Positions 28,696-37,230 of a stretch of 64,000 nucleotides of DNA are shown one piece after another. The notes under the pieces are model-generated. The model was not told where the DNA came from, did not search any database, and worked only from the letters and a program-made list of their open reading frames with translations. Every line of letters begins with the position of its first letter. Position 1 is the stretch's first letter. A program made the position numbers and the translations under genes. Source of the DNA: CAWEFA01 sp963808135 (lineage in GTDB: Bacteria; Bacteroidota; Bacteroidia; Bacteroidales; DTGW01); assembly GCA_963808135.1 (NCBI GenBank), contig CAWEFA010000143.1, positions 19,774 through 83,773 of the forward strand. The letters are read 5' to 3'.

Positions 28696-29478
28696 ATGAA
28701 AAAAACATTATTTCTATCCCTTATTTTTGGTTTGATAATTACATCATGTGTATCAAGCAAAAAATATATGGCATCTGATGCCAGGGTTGATCAATTACAA
28801 AAAGAGAACGCCAATACACAAAGTCAATTGAACGATTGTAATGCACAGGTAAAAACCCTTAACGACCAGAAATTGGCCATGCAAGCATCAAATGATTCGG
28901 TAAAAAACGATTTGATGGTTCTAACTTCACAATCGAAAATGACGATTGCCGAACAGGCAAAGCGGTTGAATAAACTTCAAGTTATAATCACTGCACAAAG
29001 AAATGTAATGGATAAACTTAAAAATTCAATGGCCGATGCCCTGATGAATTATAAAACAGATGAGCTAAACGTATATGTTAAAGACGGAAGTGTTTATGTT
29101 TCACTTGAAGAAAAATTGCTTTTTAAATCAGGCAGCGATGCTGTTGACCCGAAAGGAAAAGAAGCGCTGAAATCGCTTGCCAAAGTGCTTAATACTACCA
29201 AAGATATCAATGTTATGATCGAAGGCCATACTGACAATGTACCTATCAAAACAAAAATATACGAAGACAATTGGGACCTTAGCGTAGCCAGGGCAACATC
29301 AATTGTACGAATTTTGACTAAAGATGATGGCTTCGACCCAAGTCGTATAACTGCATCTGGCAGGGGATTATATCACCCTGTAAAGTCAAATAATACTGCC
29401 GAAGGGCGAGCCGGTAACCGCAGGACTGAAATTATTTTATCACCGGATTTGAAAGAGCTTTATAAATTGTTGGATTAA
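28696..29478 (+). CDS. OmpA-family lipoprotein with coiled coil (Pal-like)
   Basis: 260 residues. The lipobox ITSC (Cys18) marks an outer-membrane lipoprotein. Residues 30-125 form a coiled coil (VDQLQKENANTQSQLNDCNAQVKTL). The OmpA domain (about 140-250) contains IEGHTDNVPIK and a C-terminal NRRTEIIL, the peptidoglycan-binding residues of Pal/OmpA. It should tether the outer membrane to peptidoglycan. It has its own R7 promoter and palindromic terminator, so it is a single-gene unit. Confidence 0.9.
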   Translation: MKKTLFLSLIFGLIITSCVSSKKYMASDARVDQLQKENANTQSQLNDCNAQVKTLNDQKLAMQASNDSVKNDLMVLTSQSKMTIAEQAKRLNKLQVIITAQRNVMDKLKNSMADALMNYKTDELNVYVKDGSVYVSLEEKLLFKSGSDAVDPKGKEALKSLAKVLNTTKDINVMIEGHTDNVPIKTKIYEDNWDLSVARATSIVRILTKDDGFDPSRITASGRGLYHPVKSNNTAEGRAGNRRTEIILSPDLKELYKLLD

Positions 29479-29519
29479 CAATTTGATAGTATTTTAACAA
29501 CAAGTAGAATCGGCTAATA

Positions 29520-29555
29520 AACCTTCCAGGTTTTCAAAACCTGGAAGGTTTTGCT
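29520..29555 (+). terminator. Perfect-palindrome terminator
   Basis: Two 15-nt arms (AACCTTCCAGGTTTT and its complement) around a single C, then TTTTGC. It separates the OmpA lipoprotein gene from R8. Confidence 0.9.
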
Positions 29556-29568
29556 ATTTAACAAAATG

Positions 29569-29633
29569 AGTGAATTATGTAACTTTTTCTACAAATTGTG
29601 TAACTATTTCTTCTTCAATTAAACGTAACTTTA
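29569..29633 (+). promoter_or_regulatory. R8: 21-bp direct-repeat activator site ahead of the AraC gene
   Basis: Half-sites TGTAAC at 29578 and TGTAAC at 29599 (21 bp apart); -7 box TAACTTTA at 29626-29633, 28 nt spacing. The presence of the shared site ahead of the regulator gene suggests autoregulation. Confidence 0.85.
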
Positions 29634-29742
29634 TCAAAAATAGCACCTATGAGAAAATCTCAATTGGTCGCCATTTATTGGCATTGCCGTAATCGGGCTT
29701 TGGGGATTATTTTTTGATTACCTTTTAAAAAATAACAACTGT

Positions 29743-30303
29743 TTGAAGCTATATATTAAATACATGGTAAGCAACCGATGCAAAATGGCAGTAAAAGAAG
29801 TGTTATCAAAACTGGGGCTTCACTTCATTATTGTTGATCTGGGCATTGTTGATATTATGGAAAACATTACCAAAAAGCAACGAGGGCAAATTCGTGTTGC
29901 ATTGCTCAAATCGGGCTTGGAACTTATGGAGGACAAAAAAGCCGTGCTTATTGAAAAAATAAAAAATGCAATTATCGAAATGGTCCATTATACAGACGAA
30001 TTGCCCAAAACAAATTTCTCCGACTATTTAAACCAAAAATTAAATTTCAATTATACTTACCTCGCAAACCTTTTCTCGGTGGTACAGGGAACTACAATTG
30101 AGAAATTTATCATTTCACATAAAATAGAACGGGTAAAAGAGTTGATTATTTACGATGAGCTCAGCATTACCGAAATTGCCTGGAAAATGCACTATAGCAG
30201 TGTTGCCCATTTATCGAACCAGTTTAAAAAAATAACAGGGTTTAGCCCTGCCTATTTCAAAAAATTAAAGGATACAAGACGAAAAGCAATTGAAGATATT
30301 TAA
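29743..30303 (+). CDS. AraC-family regulator with HMA-like N-terminal domain
   Basis: 186 residues. Residues 1-65 (KLYIKYMVSNRCKMAVKEV ... GLELMEDKK) match the ferredoxin-like heavy-metal-associated fold, but the CxxC metal site reads S-N-R-C, with its first cysteine missing. Residues 95-180 are an AraC double helix-turn-helix: YTYLANLFSVVQGTTIEKFI, then ERVKELIIYDELSITEIAWKM and SVAHLSNQFKKITGFSPAYFKKL. Start TTG 29743 is chosen because it supplies the first strand of the HMA-like domain; ATG 29764 is the alternative. It is the likeliest reader of R1-R9 and lies just ahead of the hybrid kinase. Confidence 0.85.
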   Translation: MKLYIKYMVSNRCKMAVKEVLSKLGLHFIIVDLGIVDIMENITKKQRGQIRVALLKSGLELMEDKKAVLIEKIKNAIIEMVHYTDELPKTNFSDYLNQKLNFNYTYLANLFSVVQGTTIEKFIISHKIERVKELIIYDELSITEIAWKMHYSSVAHLSNQFKKITGFSPAYFKKLKDTRRKAIEDI

Positions 30304-30353
30304 ATTAGTTGTTAGTTTATAGATGACGGTTGTTCGTAATTATCATACCTTAC

Positions 30354-30396
30354 AACTAACAACTAACAACCAACAACTAAAAACTAAAAACTAAAA
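30354..30396 (+). repeat. Heptanucleotide repeat (AACTAAC/AACTAAA, six copies)
   Basis: Six 7-bp units in a row end 3 bp before the kinase ATG and form its A-rich leader. Copy-number change here would alter the translation start region. Confidence 0.75.
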
Positions 30397-30399
30397 CAA

Positions 30400-32937
30400 A
30401 TGGAAGCATTAGCCCAACAGCAGTCACTTTACGCCCGAAGCCTCATTGAAGCCAGTAGGGATCCATTGTTTACAATTAGCATTGATGGTAAAATTACCGA
30501 TATTAACAATGCCTCAATAAACATAACTGAAGAAACCCGGGAACAATTAATTGGTTCAGATTTTTTTGACCATTTCACCGAACCCGATAAAGCGCGTGAT
30601 ATTTACAAACAGGTTTTTGCAGAAGGGTTTGTAACCGATTTTCCCTTAACGCTTCGAGAAGGCAAGCGTATCGAAGTATTGTTTAACGGTTCATTATATA
30701 AAGATGAATTTGGAAAAGTACTGGGCGCAGTTTTAGTGGCCCGGGACATTGCAGAGCAGAAATTGGCAGTAGAGTTACGAGTAGCCAATAAAGAGCTTGC
30801 TTTTCAAAACAAAGAGAAAGAAAAACGTGCAGCAGAGTTAAGCATTGCTAACAAAGAACTTGTATTTCAAAACAAAGAAAAAGAAAAAAGAGCAGCCGCA
30901 AATAAAAAACTTGAAGCATTTAGCTATTCTTTAAAATTAGCTTCTCAATATTCACTAAGCCTTATTGAAGCGAGCCTTGATCCATTGGTTACTATAAGTG
31001 CCGAAGGTAAGATCACGGATATGAACGAGGCAATGGCAAACATTACCGGTATGACACGCGAAGAACTCACCGGTACTGACTTCTTTGATTATTTTACCGA
31101 ACCACAAATGGCCCGCGAAGTTTATCAGGTAGTGTTTGCCAAAGGTTCAGTTGCCGATTCTCCGCTTACACTTCGGCACAAGAAAGGCAAACTGACAGAT
31201 GTGTTATTTAACGGATCGATTTATAAAGACGATAAGGGAAGTGTTCTGGGTGTAGTAATTGTCGCCAGGGATGTTACCGCTCAAAAAATATTTGAAAGAG
31301 AACTGATAGAAGCAAAAATATTTGCTGAGCTGGCAACAGATATTGCTGAAAAAGCAAAAATTAAAGCCGAAAGCGCTACAAAAATTGCTGAAAATGCCGT
31401 GAAATCTAAGCAACAGTTCCTGTCAAATATGAGCCACGAAATTTGTACCCCAATGAATGCCATAATTGGCTTCACAAAAGTGTTGTTGAAAACAGGTTTA
31501 ACCGCGAAACAAAAAGAATATTTAGATGCTATAAAATTGAGTGGCGATTCATTAGTAGTGCTTATTAACGACATACTCGACCTGGCAAAGGTGGATGCCG
31601 GAAAAATGATTTTTGAAAAAAAACCTTTTAAAATGGCGGCATCAATATCGGCCATGATTCATTTGTTTGAAACAAAAATTCTGGAAAAAAACTTACAGTT
31701 GATAAAAAAATATGACAGCAATATTCCTAAAGTACTTGTTGGTGATGCTATTCGCTTGCACCAGATTATTTTAAACTTAGTTAGCAATGCAGTAAAGTTT
31801 ACAGCAATTGGAAAAATAACAGTGAGCGTCCGGTTGCTAAATGAAGATGAAGAGAAAGTAATCATTGAATTTGCTATTACCGATACGGGAATTGGTATTT
31901 CAGGAGATAGAATAAAAAGTATTTTCGAGAACTTTCAGCAGGCAACCAGCGATACCGCAAGGTTGTACGGGGGAACAGGCTTGGGACTTGCTATTGCCAA
32001 ACAATTGGTAGAATCGCAAGGTGGTACCATATATGTAAAAAGCAAACCAAAAGAAGGCTCTACTTTTAGTTTTATTTTGCCTTTTCTGAAAACAAATGCT
32101 GAAGACGAATCAGAAATAGAAATTAAGAATTTAAAAATTAAAGTTAAAAATGTAAAAGTATTGGTTGTTGAAGATATAATGCTCAATCAATTGCTGATGA
32201 AAACACTTTTGGACGATTTTGGATTCGAGCACGATATAGCTGCCAATGGAAAAATAGCCATTGAAAAACTACAAAATACATCGTTTGATATTATTTTAAT
32301 GGATTTGCAAATGCCTGAAATGAATGGGTTTGAAGCTACAGATTATATTCGCAATGAATTGAACTCTAAAATACCTATCATAGCTTTAACTGCCGATGTA
32401 ACCACAGTTGATTTAGAAAAATGTAAAGCTGTTGGCATGAATGATTACATAGCTAAACCAGTTGACGAAAGGCTATTGTACATTAAAATAATTGATTTAT
32501 TAAAGAAACTTTCGCCAAAAAAAAATGTAGGGAACAATAAGAAAGCTAAAATTCAAAACCCTGTACCGGCAAACAAGTCGAAATGTGTCGATTTAACGTA
32601 TATGAAAAAACGCACAAAATCAAATCCCGAATTAATGATGCAAATGATTGCAATTTATTTGAAACAAACCCCGCCTTTGATTCGCGAAATGAAAGAAAAT
32701 TTGTTCGATAAAGATTGGGGTTCATTGAAAACAGTCGCACATAAATTGATTCCTTCATTTTCTATAGTGGGCATGCATAAAGACTTTGAAAACATGGCAA
32801 AAGAAATTCAGGAATATTCGGGCTCACAACAACATTTGGATGAATTGCCAGCGTTGGCTTTAAAGCTTGAAAACGTTTGCTCTCAAGCTTGTGAAGAATT
32901 AAAAGCAGAATATAACTTGATTAACAAATCACGATAA
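30400..32937 (+). CDS. Double-PAS hybrid histidine kinase with REC and HPt domains
   Basis: 845 residues with no membrane helix, so cytoplasmic. PAS 1 (about 10-125) and PAS 2 (about 185-305) are close paralogues (SLIEASRDPLFTIS, SLIEASLDPLVTIS). Between them a 24-residue linker is repeated (ANKELAFQNKEKEKRAAEL). The H-box NMSHEICTPMNAIIGF has the phospho-acceptor His near 346, with Cys where Arg is usual. ATPase boxes: NLVSNAVKF, DTGIGIS, GGTGLGLAI. The REC domain has DIILMDLQMPEM (Asp near 633), and the HPt domain has TVAHKLIPSF (His near 781). The response-regulator gene overlaps its stop by 1 bp, so the two form a phosphorelay unit next to the AraC gene. Confidence 0.92.
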   Translation: MEALAQQQSLYARSLIEASRDPLFTISIDGKITDINNASINITEETREQLIGSDFFDHFTEPDKARDIYKQVFAEGFVTDFPLTLREGKRIEVLFNGSLYKDEFGKVLGAVLVARDIAEQKLAVELRVANKELAFQNKEKEKRAAELSIANKELVFQNKEKEKRAAANKKLEAFSYSLKLASQYSLSLIEASLDPLVTISAEGKITDMNEAMANITGMTREELTGTDFFDYFTEPQMAREVYQVVFAKGSVADSPLTLRHKKGKLTDVLFNGSIYKDDKGSVLGVVIVARDVTAQKIFERELIEAKIFAELATDIAEKAKIKAESATKIAENAVKSKQQFLSNMSHEICTPMNAIIGFTKVLLKTGLTAKQKEYLDAIKLSGDSLVVLINDILDLAKVDAGKMIFEKKPFKMAASISAMIHLFETKILEKNLQLIKKYDSNIPKVLVGDAIRLHQIILNLVSNAVKFTAIGKITVSVRLLNEDEEKVIIEFAITDTGIGISGDRIKSIFENFQQATSDTARLYGGTGLGLAIAKQLVESQGGTIYVKSKPKEGSTFSFILPFLKTNAEDESEIEIKNLKIKVKNVKVLVVEDIMLNQLLMKTLLDDFGFEHDIAANGKIAIEKLQNTSFDIILMDLQMPEMNGFEATDYIRNELNSKIPIIALTADVTTVDLEKCKAVGMNDYIAKPVDERLLYIKIIDLLKKLSPKKNVGNNKKAKIQNPVPANKSKCVDLTYMKKRTKSNPELMMQMIAIYLKQTPPLIREMKENLFDKDWGSLKTVAHKLIPSFSIVGMHKDFENMAKEIQEYSGSQQHLDELPALALKLENVCSQACEELKAEYNLINKSR

Positions 32938-33371
32938 TGACTAAAGAAGAAAAAATATTAATCTTTCTTGTTGATGACGATGAGTTGTTTTTAAAGTCAT
33001 TAGAAATAGAATTCATGCAACATGCCGATTTTATTATTGAAACATATGCAACAGGAGAGCTATGTATCAAAAAGCTGTCGCACAAACCCGATGTTATAAT
33101 TTTAGATTACTATCTGAATGGTGTTGATAAAAATGCCATAAATGGATTGGACACACTTGATAAAATAAAAGCAGCCAATCCTAATTTACCTGTTATTATG
33201 CTTTCTTCACAAGATAGCATTGATGTGGCCGTAAATTGCATGAAACATAAAGCCTACGATTATGTAGTCAAAAGCGAAACAGCTTTTATAAGGTTACAAA
33301 AAGCAATTGCCTCCTTTTTTGATTGTCAGAAAATTGAAAAAACATTGAACTGGTATATGGAAAAGATGTGA
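32937..33371 (+). CDS. Single-domain response regulator
   Basis: 144 residues, essentially one receiver domain with no DNA-binding or output domain. The acidic pocket is VDDDE (13-15), the phospho-acceptor Asp57 lies in VIILDYYLNG, the switch residue in IMLSSQD, and the conserved Lys in YVVKSETA. Its ATG overlaps the kinase stop codon (TAATG), which suggests translational coupling. It probably shuttles phosphate or acts by protein contact. Confidence 0.9.
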   Translation: MTKEEKILIFLVDDDELFLKSLEIEFMQHADFIIETYATGELCIKKLSHKPDVIILDYYLNGVDKNAINGLDTLDKIKAANPNLPVIMLSSQDSIDVAVNCMKHKAYDYVVKSETAFIRLQKAIASFFDCQKIEKTLNWYMEKM

Positions 33372-33507
33372 TTTATAAGAAGTAATAGAATCTGCAACGA
33401 TCAAATATACATGGTCATTGTTCCCCTCAATGGTGGGCGTTTGTAACGCGTGCCACAAATTCCAAATCTTCAAATCAGCACATTCTCAAATCCCTTCCTC
33501 AAAATTG

Positions 33508-33572
33508 TGTGAATTATGCAATTCTTATTAAGAATTGTGTAATCATTTAAACAAGCGCATCATCTACTTTTA
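33508..33572 (+). promoter_or_regulatory. R9: 21-bp direct-repeat activator site plus -7 box (most divergent)
   Basis: Half-sites TGCAAT at 33517 and TGTAAT at 33538 (21 bp apart); -7 box TACTTTTA at 33565-33572, 28 nt spacing kept although the bases have drifted. It fixes the CsbD start at 33611 rather than 33572. Confidence 0.78.
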
Positions 33573-33610
33573 TGTTTCCTAAATTATGCTTTCCCGAAAA
33601 ACTTATTAAT

Positions 33611-33787
33611 ATGAAAATTGAGAGTTATTGGAATGTGAAAAAAGAAAAATTTAAACAAAAGTACCCAATACTGACCAACGAAGATTTACAAATCAGAGAA
33701 GGTAAGGAAAAAGAAATGATAGAATTACTGGGCTATAAGCTCGGAAAATCAAAAGATGAACTTCGCAATATTATTGAAGGACTATAA
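33611..33787 (+). CDS. CsbD-family general stress protein
   Basis: 58 residues from ATG 33611. The pattern SYWNVKKEKFKQKYPILTNEDLQ ... GKEKEMIELLGYKLGKSKDEL is that of the CsbD family, small charged helical proteins induced by general stress (sigma-B in Bacillus, phosphate or osmotic stress in others) whose mechanism is unknown. Placement behind R9 supports a stress role for the whole R1-R9 set. Confidence 0.88.
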   Translation: MKIESYWNVKKEKFKQKYPILTNEDLQIREGKEKEMIELLGYKLGKSKDELRNIIEGL

Positions 33788-33827
33788 GTAGACAATTACG
33801 AAAACAAATTGTTTAATAACAAGTAAG

Positions 33828-34298
33828 GTGAAAAAAATTATAATAACGTGTTTAATTGCATTCTGTATAATCTTTATAGGAAATGCCCAGTATTATAAAA
33901 CAGGCATTGGTTTAAGGGTTGGGTTATTCAATGGAATTACACTAAAACATTTCATAAATTTCAATACGGCTTTAGAAGGTATTATTGACACCAGGTGGGA
34001 CGGTTTTGAAATTACCGGCCTTTATGAACTACACCACAAGGCATTCGAAACTGAAAGGTTAAAATGGTATTATGGTATAGGGGCGCATATTGGCGCTTGG
34101 AACGGGAATAATACAAATTGGGGGGAACGTGGCAGAAACTATTCAGTTGCTGGTATCGACGGGATATTGGGCATTGAATATTGCTTCAGGGAAATCCCTT
34201 TTAATTTAGGCCTCGATTGGAAACCCGCTATCAATATTGTTGGTTATACAGGTTTTTGGGCCGATGGCGGGGCGCTCTCTATTCGCTATATAGTTTAA
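33828..34298 (+). CDS. Small outer-membrane beta-barrel protein
   Basis: 156 residues with a GTG start at 33828 and a signal peptide (1-20, GNAQYYK). The mature part consists of eight or so alternating strands: GIGLRVGLFNGITLKHF, NTALEGIIDTRWDGFEITG, WYYGIGAHIGAWNG and a last aromatic strand GGALSIRYIV. This fits a small eight-stranded outer-membrane protein of the OmpX/OmpW size class. It lies 40 bp after csbD and probably shares R9. Function unknown. Confidence 0.75.
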   Translation: MKKIIITCLIAFCIIFIGNAQYYKTGIGLRVGLFNGITLKHFINFNTALEGIIDTRWDGFEITGLYELHHKAFETERLKWYYGIGAHIGAWNGNNTNWGERGRNYSVAGIDGILGIEYCFREIPFNLGLDWKPAINIVGYTGFWADGGALSIRYIV

Positions 34299-34342
34299 AC
34301 TTAAATATTCAAAGGCATAAAAAACTAATTTTAATATAATGA

Positions 34343-34394
34343 AACACCCATGATTCTGCTATTCGCAAACACGAATGAAGATAATGTGGGTGTT
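34343..34394. repeat. Nested inverted repeat in leader
   Basis: AACACCCA (34343-34350) pairs with TGGGTGTT (34387-34394), and the loop contains a second stem ATTCG (34361) with CGAAT (34372). It lies about 30 bp ahead of the next gene and has no T run, so it may be a leader structure or a terminator for the preceding gene. Confidence 0.5.
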
Positions 34395-34427
34395 CCATAC
34401 GACCATAAAAAATAAAATTATCTACGT

Positions 34428-35315
34428 ATGAAAAAAACAACTTTTCTCTATACTATAACAAATAGTATAACAGGTATAATGCTGAAGAAAGGCATTTTGA
34501 TAATCACTTTAGTATTCTTGGGTTTTGAGGTTTTTGCAAATCCTCCTTTGGCATCAAAAGAGCAAATAGGGATGTTTAAAAACTCCAAAACATGTGTTGT
34601 CCTTGAAAATGGCAGTATTTCTTACAACGTGTATATAAAAGATGCTGTTCAGAAATATTGGAAATCTACGGAATTTGAGTTTATCGACCAGCAGGAGTTT
34701 GAAAAGCGACGGTTTGATTCGAAGTATTCTTTTTTGGTGCTTATGAAAGGTTATTTTGATAAAGATCCCGGTGGCGTAATGTATAATTACATAAGCCTTG
34801 TACTGGGAGACGCTGCAAACGACATGACCAACATGCCTGAATTATGTAGCATTCCACTTTCATATTCCGATGACAATAATATGGATTATGGATATGCCAT
34901 ACCTGCAATTATTAAATTCATGCAGAAACATGCAAAAAATCTTGAGGAAAAACGTTTCATCATTTCAATAAAAGGATTGAAATACTACAACGGAGCAGCA
35001 GGATTTAAAGGCAAGGTATTGTTATTGAACAAAAATATGATGTCCCCGGATGCCAATTCGACTGAGAAAATTAATACTGTTTACCCATACTATGTTAAAC
35101 TGCTTACTACTTTGGAGATTCAGACGGAAGTCGCTACAAACCCGGTAAATACTTTATTTAATTTTCATGTTGGCCCAACTCAGAATACAGGAGCAGGAAA
35201 ATGCTTTGAGATGATTTTTGATGTTGAAGGTAACCTCTATTATTATAATTATCGCAAGATCACTAATGATGACCCGGATGGTTTTAATCTGGAAGATTTT
35301 CATCATATCAGGTAA
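34428..35315 (+). CDS. Exported hypothetical protein
   Basis: 295 residues, not recognised. A signal peptide (LKKGILIITLVFLGFEVFANPP) begins at residue 18 of the longest frame, so ATG 34479 is an equally good start. The mature part includes CVVLENGSISYNVYIKDAVQKYWKSTEFEFIDQQEF, a pattern seen in periplasmic proteins of Bacteroidota without assigned function. It contains few cysteines and no enzyme motif. It stands alone between an inverted repeat and an OmpA gene. Confidence 0.65.
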   Translation: MKKTTFLYTITNSITGIMLKKGILIITLVFLGFEVFANPPLASKEQIGMFKNSKTCVVLENGSISYNVYIKDAVQKYWKSTEFEFIDQQEFEKRRFDSKYSFLVLMKGYFDKDPGGVMYNYISLVLGDAANDMTNMPELCSIPLSYSDDNNMDYGYAIPAIIKFMQKHAKNLEEKRFIISIKGLKYYNGAAGFKGKVLLLNKNMMSPDANSTEKINTVYPYYVKLLTTLEIQTEVATNPVNTLFNFHVGPTQNTGAGKCFEMIFDVEGNLYYYNYRKITNDDPDGFNLEDFHHIR

Positions 35316-35464
35316 ATAAAATGGCTGATAGGCTATAGACTATTAGGATTTGGAAAGAAACGCGCAAAGCGAAAAAACAGGTAAATTGATTAGAACATTG
35401 CGGCAAACCTAAAAGTCTACAGTCTAAAAGCCTACAGACATAGTAACCTAAATAAAATAAAACA

Positions 35465-35992
35465 ATGAAAATTTTAATAATTGGATTTCTTGCATTTGTT
35501 ATTTGGTCGGCGCTATCAACTTATATCTATGTATGTAAGGTAAGGGGATTGTGTTATGAACCTGTAGCTATGCAAATTGTTGCGGTCAACCATAAAGATG
35601 TTATCGCCGGCGACACATTAAAGAAGCCTACAATGCGTGAACAAGTAGTAATTCCAAATAACATGGTAACCTACTTTGCATTTGACAAATCTGATTTCAA
35701 TTCTGACGCGAAGACAGACAAGTACATTGATGAATCAAATAAGTATTTTGGACAAAACCCACAGGCCAGGCTCAGTATCATTGGCCACACCGATGCTATT
35801 GGAACCGATGGGTATAATCAGGCGCTGGGGTATAGGCGTGCCCAAACCATGCAGCATTATTTTGAAAGCAAGGGCATGCTTGCAAATAAGATCATCATAG
35901 AGTCTAAGGGCAAGAAAGAGCCTGCTGACGATAATAACACAATGTCAGGCAGAGCCAATAACAGAAGAACAGTAATAACCATAAAAAAATAA
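35465..35992 (+). CDS. Membrane-anchored OmpA-domain protein
   Basis: 175 residues: one N-terminal membrane helix (1-22), a linker of about 40 residues, then an OmpA domain (about 67-175) with VTYFAFDKSDFNSDAKTD, LSIIGHTDAIGTDGYNQALGYRRA and the C-terminal NRRTVIT. An inner-membrane anchor with a periplasmic peptidoglycan-binding domain is expected. It lies 4 bp before the gene for the three-repeat HhH protein, a pairing that recurs in Bacteroidota, so the two probably act together. Confidence 0.87.
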   Translation: MKILIIGFLAFVIWSALSTYIYVCKVRGLCYEPVAMQIVAVNHKDVIAGDTLKKPTMREQVVIPNNMVTYFAFDKSDFNSDAKTDKYIDESNKYFGQNPQARLSIIGHTDAIGTDGYNQALGYRRAQTMQHYFESKGMLANKIIIESKGKKEPADDNNTMSGRANNRRTVITIKK

Positions 35993-35996
35993 AATT

Positions 35997-37229
35997 ATGA
36001 GTACTTTAATAATTCTTTTAGCACAAACAAAAAGTGAAGCAACCTTAGAAATACTTTCTTTATTACTGGTTGCTGCAATCATTGGGTATATAACCGCATG
36101 GCTTTATTACAAGTCGGTTTACACGAGGCGCATTAAAGCCATTGAACACGAAATGCATGAATTGAAAAACCATATCGTTAACCTTAATGCGGACAAAAGC
36201 AAACTTTATAAAAGTTTTCGTGAAAAGGACAATGAAATGGAACATCTTATTCAGGAGGTTAATGCTCTTAAAGCGCTTCATGCAGAGGCTGTTCATGAAA
36301 CAAACGATATGACATTAAAAAATACAAGAGCAGAACAATTGTTGTATGAAAAAGATGAAGCATTGGTTCATATTGCACAACGCAAGCATTTACTGGATTA
36401 CAATAGTTTTGGAACAGCAACAGAGGCAGAAAAGGATGACCTGAAAATGATAAGTGGCATTGGTCCATTTATAGAAGAAAGGTTGCATGCATTGGATATT
36501 TATACATTTAAACAGATTAGCAAATTCACTTCCCGTGATATTGATACGATCAATGATGCTATAGAGTATTTCTCAGGCAGGATTGAAAGGGACGAATGGG
36601 TTGTACAAGCCAGGGAACTTGTTCATAGTGAAGAAAAGAGGATGGAATTTCTGGAACGAATAAGGGCGAGAAAAGCACACATTTACTTCGATAGAATAGG
36701 AATTGCCAACAAAGACGAAGCGGATGACTTAACTATAATTAGCGGCATCGGTGGGTGGATTCAGGCAAAGCTCAATGTGTTGGATATTTATACTTTTCGA
36801 CAAATCAGTAATTTTACTGAAGAGGATGTTCATACCGTTACTGAAGCTATTGAATACTTCCCCGGCAGAATTGAAAGAGATGAATGGATACTTCAGTCCA
36901 AAGAACTTGTTCGCATCGCAGGTAAAAAGTCTGAACTGATTAAGCGGATTATGGAAAGAAAGGGAAGGATTTACTATGACAGGTTAGGAGTTGCTCACAA
37001 ACATCAGGCTAACAATCTAACCCTGATTAAAGGAATTGGCTTATGGATTGAAGAAAGGCTCAACATGCTCGAAATATATACTTTTGAACAAATAAGTAAG
37101 CTTACACCAGAAGATGCGGAAACTATCACGGAAATTTTAGAAATTTCTCCAGGTCGTATCGATAGGGATAATTGGGTTGGCCAGGCTCGTGAACTAGCAA
37201 AGAAAAAGTTATATCATGTGATGAATTAA
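35997..37229 (+). CDS. Membrane-anchored coiled-coil protein with three HhH-like repeats
   Basis: 410 residues. One membrane helix (about 8-32) and a coiled coil (45-130) precede three tandem copies of a roughly 92-residue domain starting near 145, 240 and 335. Each has ADDLxxISGIGxxIxxxLxxLxIYTFxQISxFT, an acidic helix, and PGRIxRDxWxxQAxEL. The GIGxxI turn is a helix-hairpin-helix-like motif as in ribosomal-L21/Rad-type DNA-binding modules. Bacteroidota relatives that I recall carry one copy, so triplication is notable. The domain could bind DNA or protein at the membrane; paired with the OmpA gene ahead of it. Confidence 0.8.
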   Translation: MSTLIILLAQTKSEATLEILSLLLVAAIIGYITAWLYYKSVYTRRIKAIEHEMHELKNHIVNLNADKSKLYKSFREKDNEMEHLIQEVNALKALHAEAVHETNDMTLKNTRAEQLLYEKDEALVHIAQRKHLLDYNSFGTATEAEKDDLKMISGIGPFIEERLHALDIYTFKQISKFTSRDIDTINDAIEYFSGRIERDEWVVQARELVHSEEKRMEFLERIRARKAHIYFDRIGIANKDEADDLTIISGIGGWIQAKLNVLDIYTFRQISNFTEEDVHTVTEAIEYFPGRIERDEWILQSKELVRIAGKKSELIKRIMERKGRIYYDRLGVAHKHQANNLTLIKGIGLWIEERLNMLEIYTFEQISKLTPEDAETITEILEISPGRIDRDNWVGQARELAKKKLYHVMN

Positions 37230-37230
37230 G

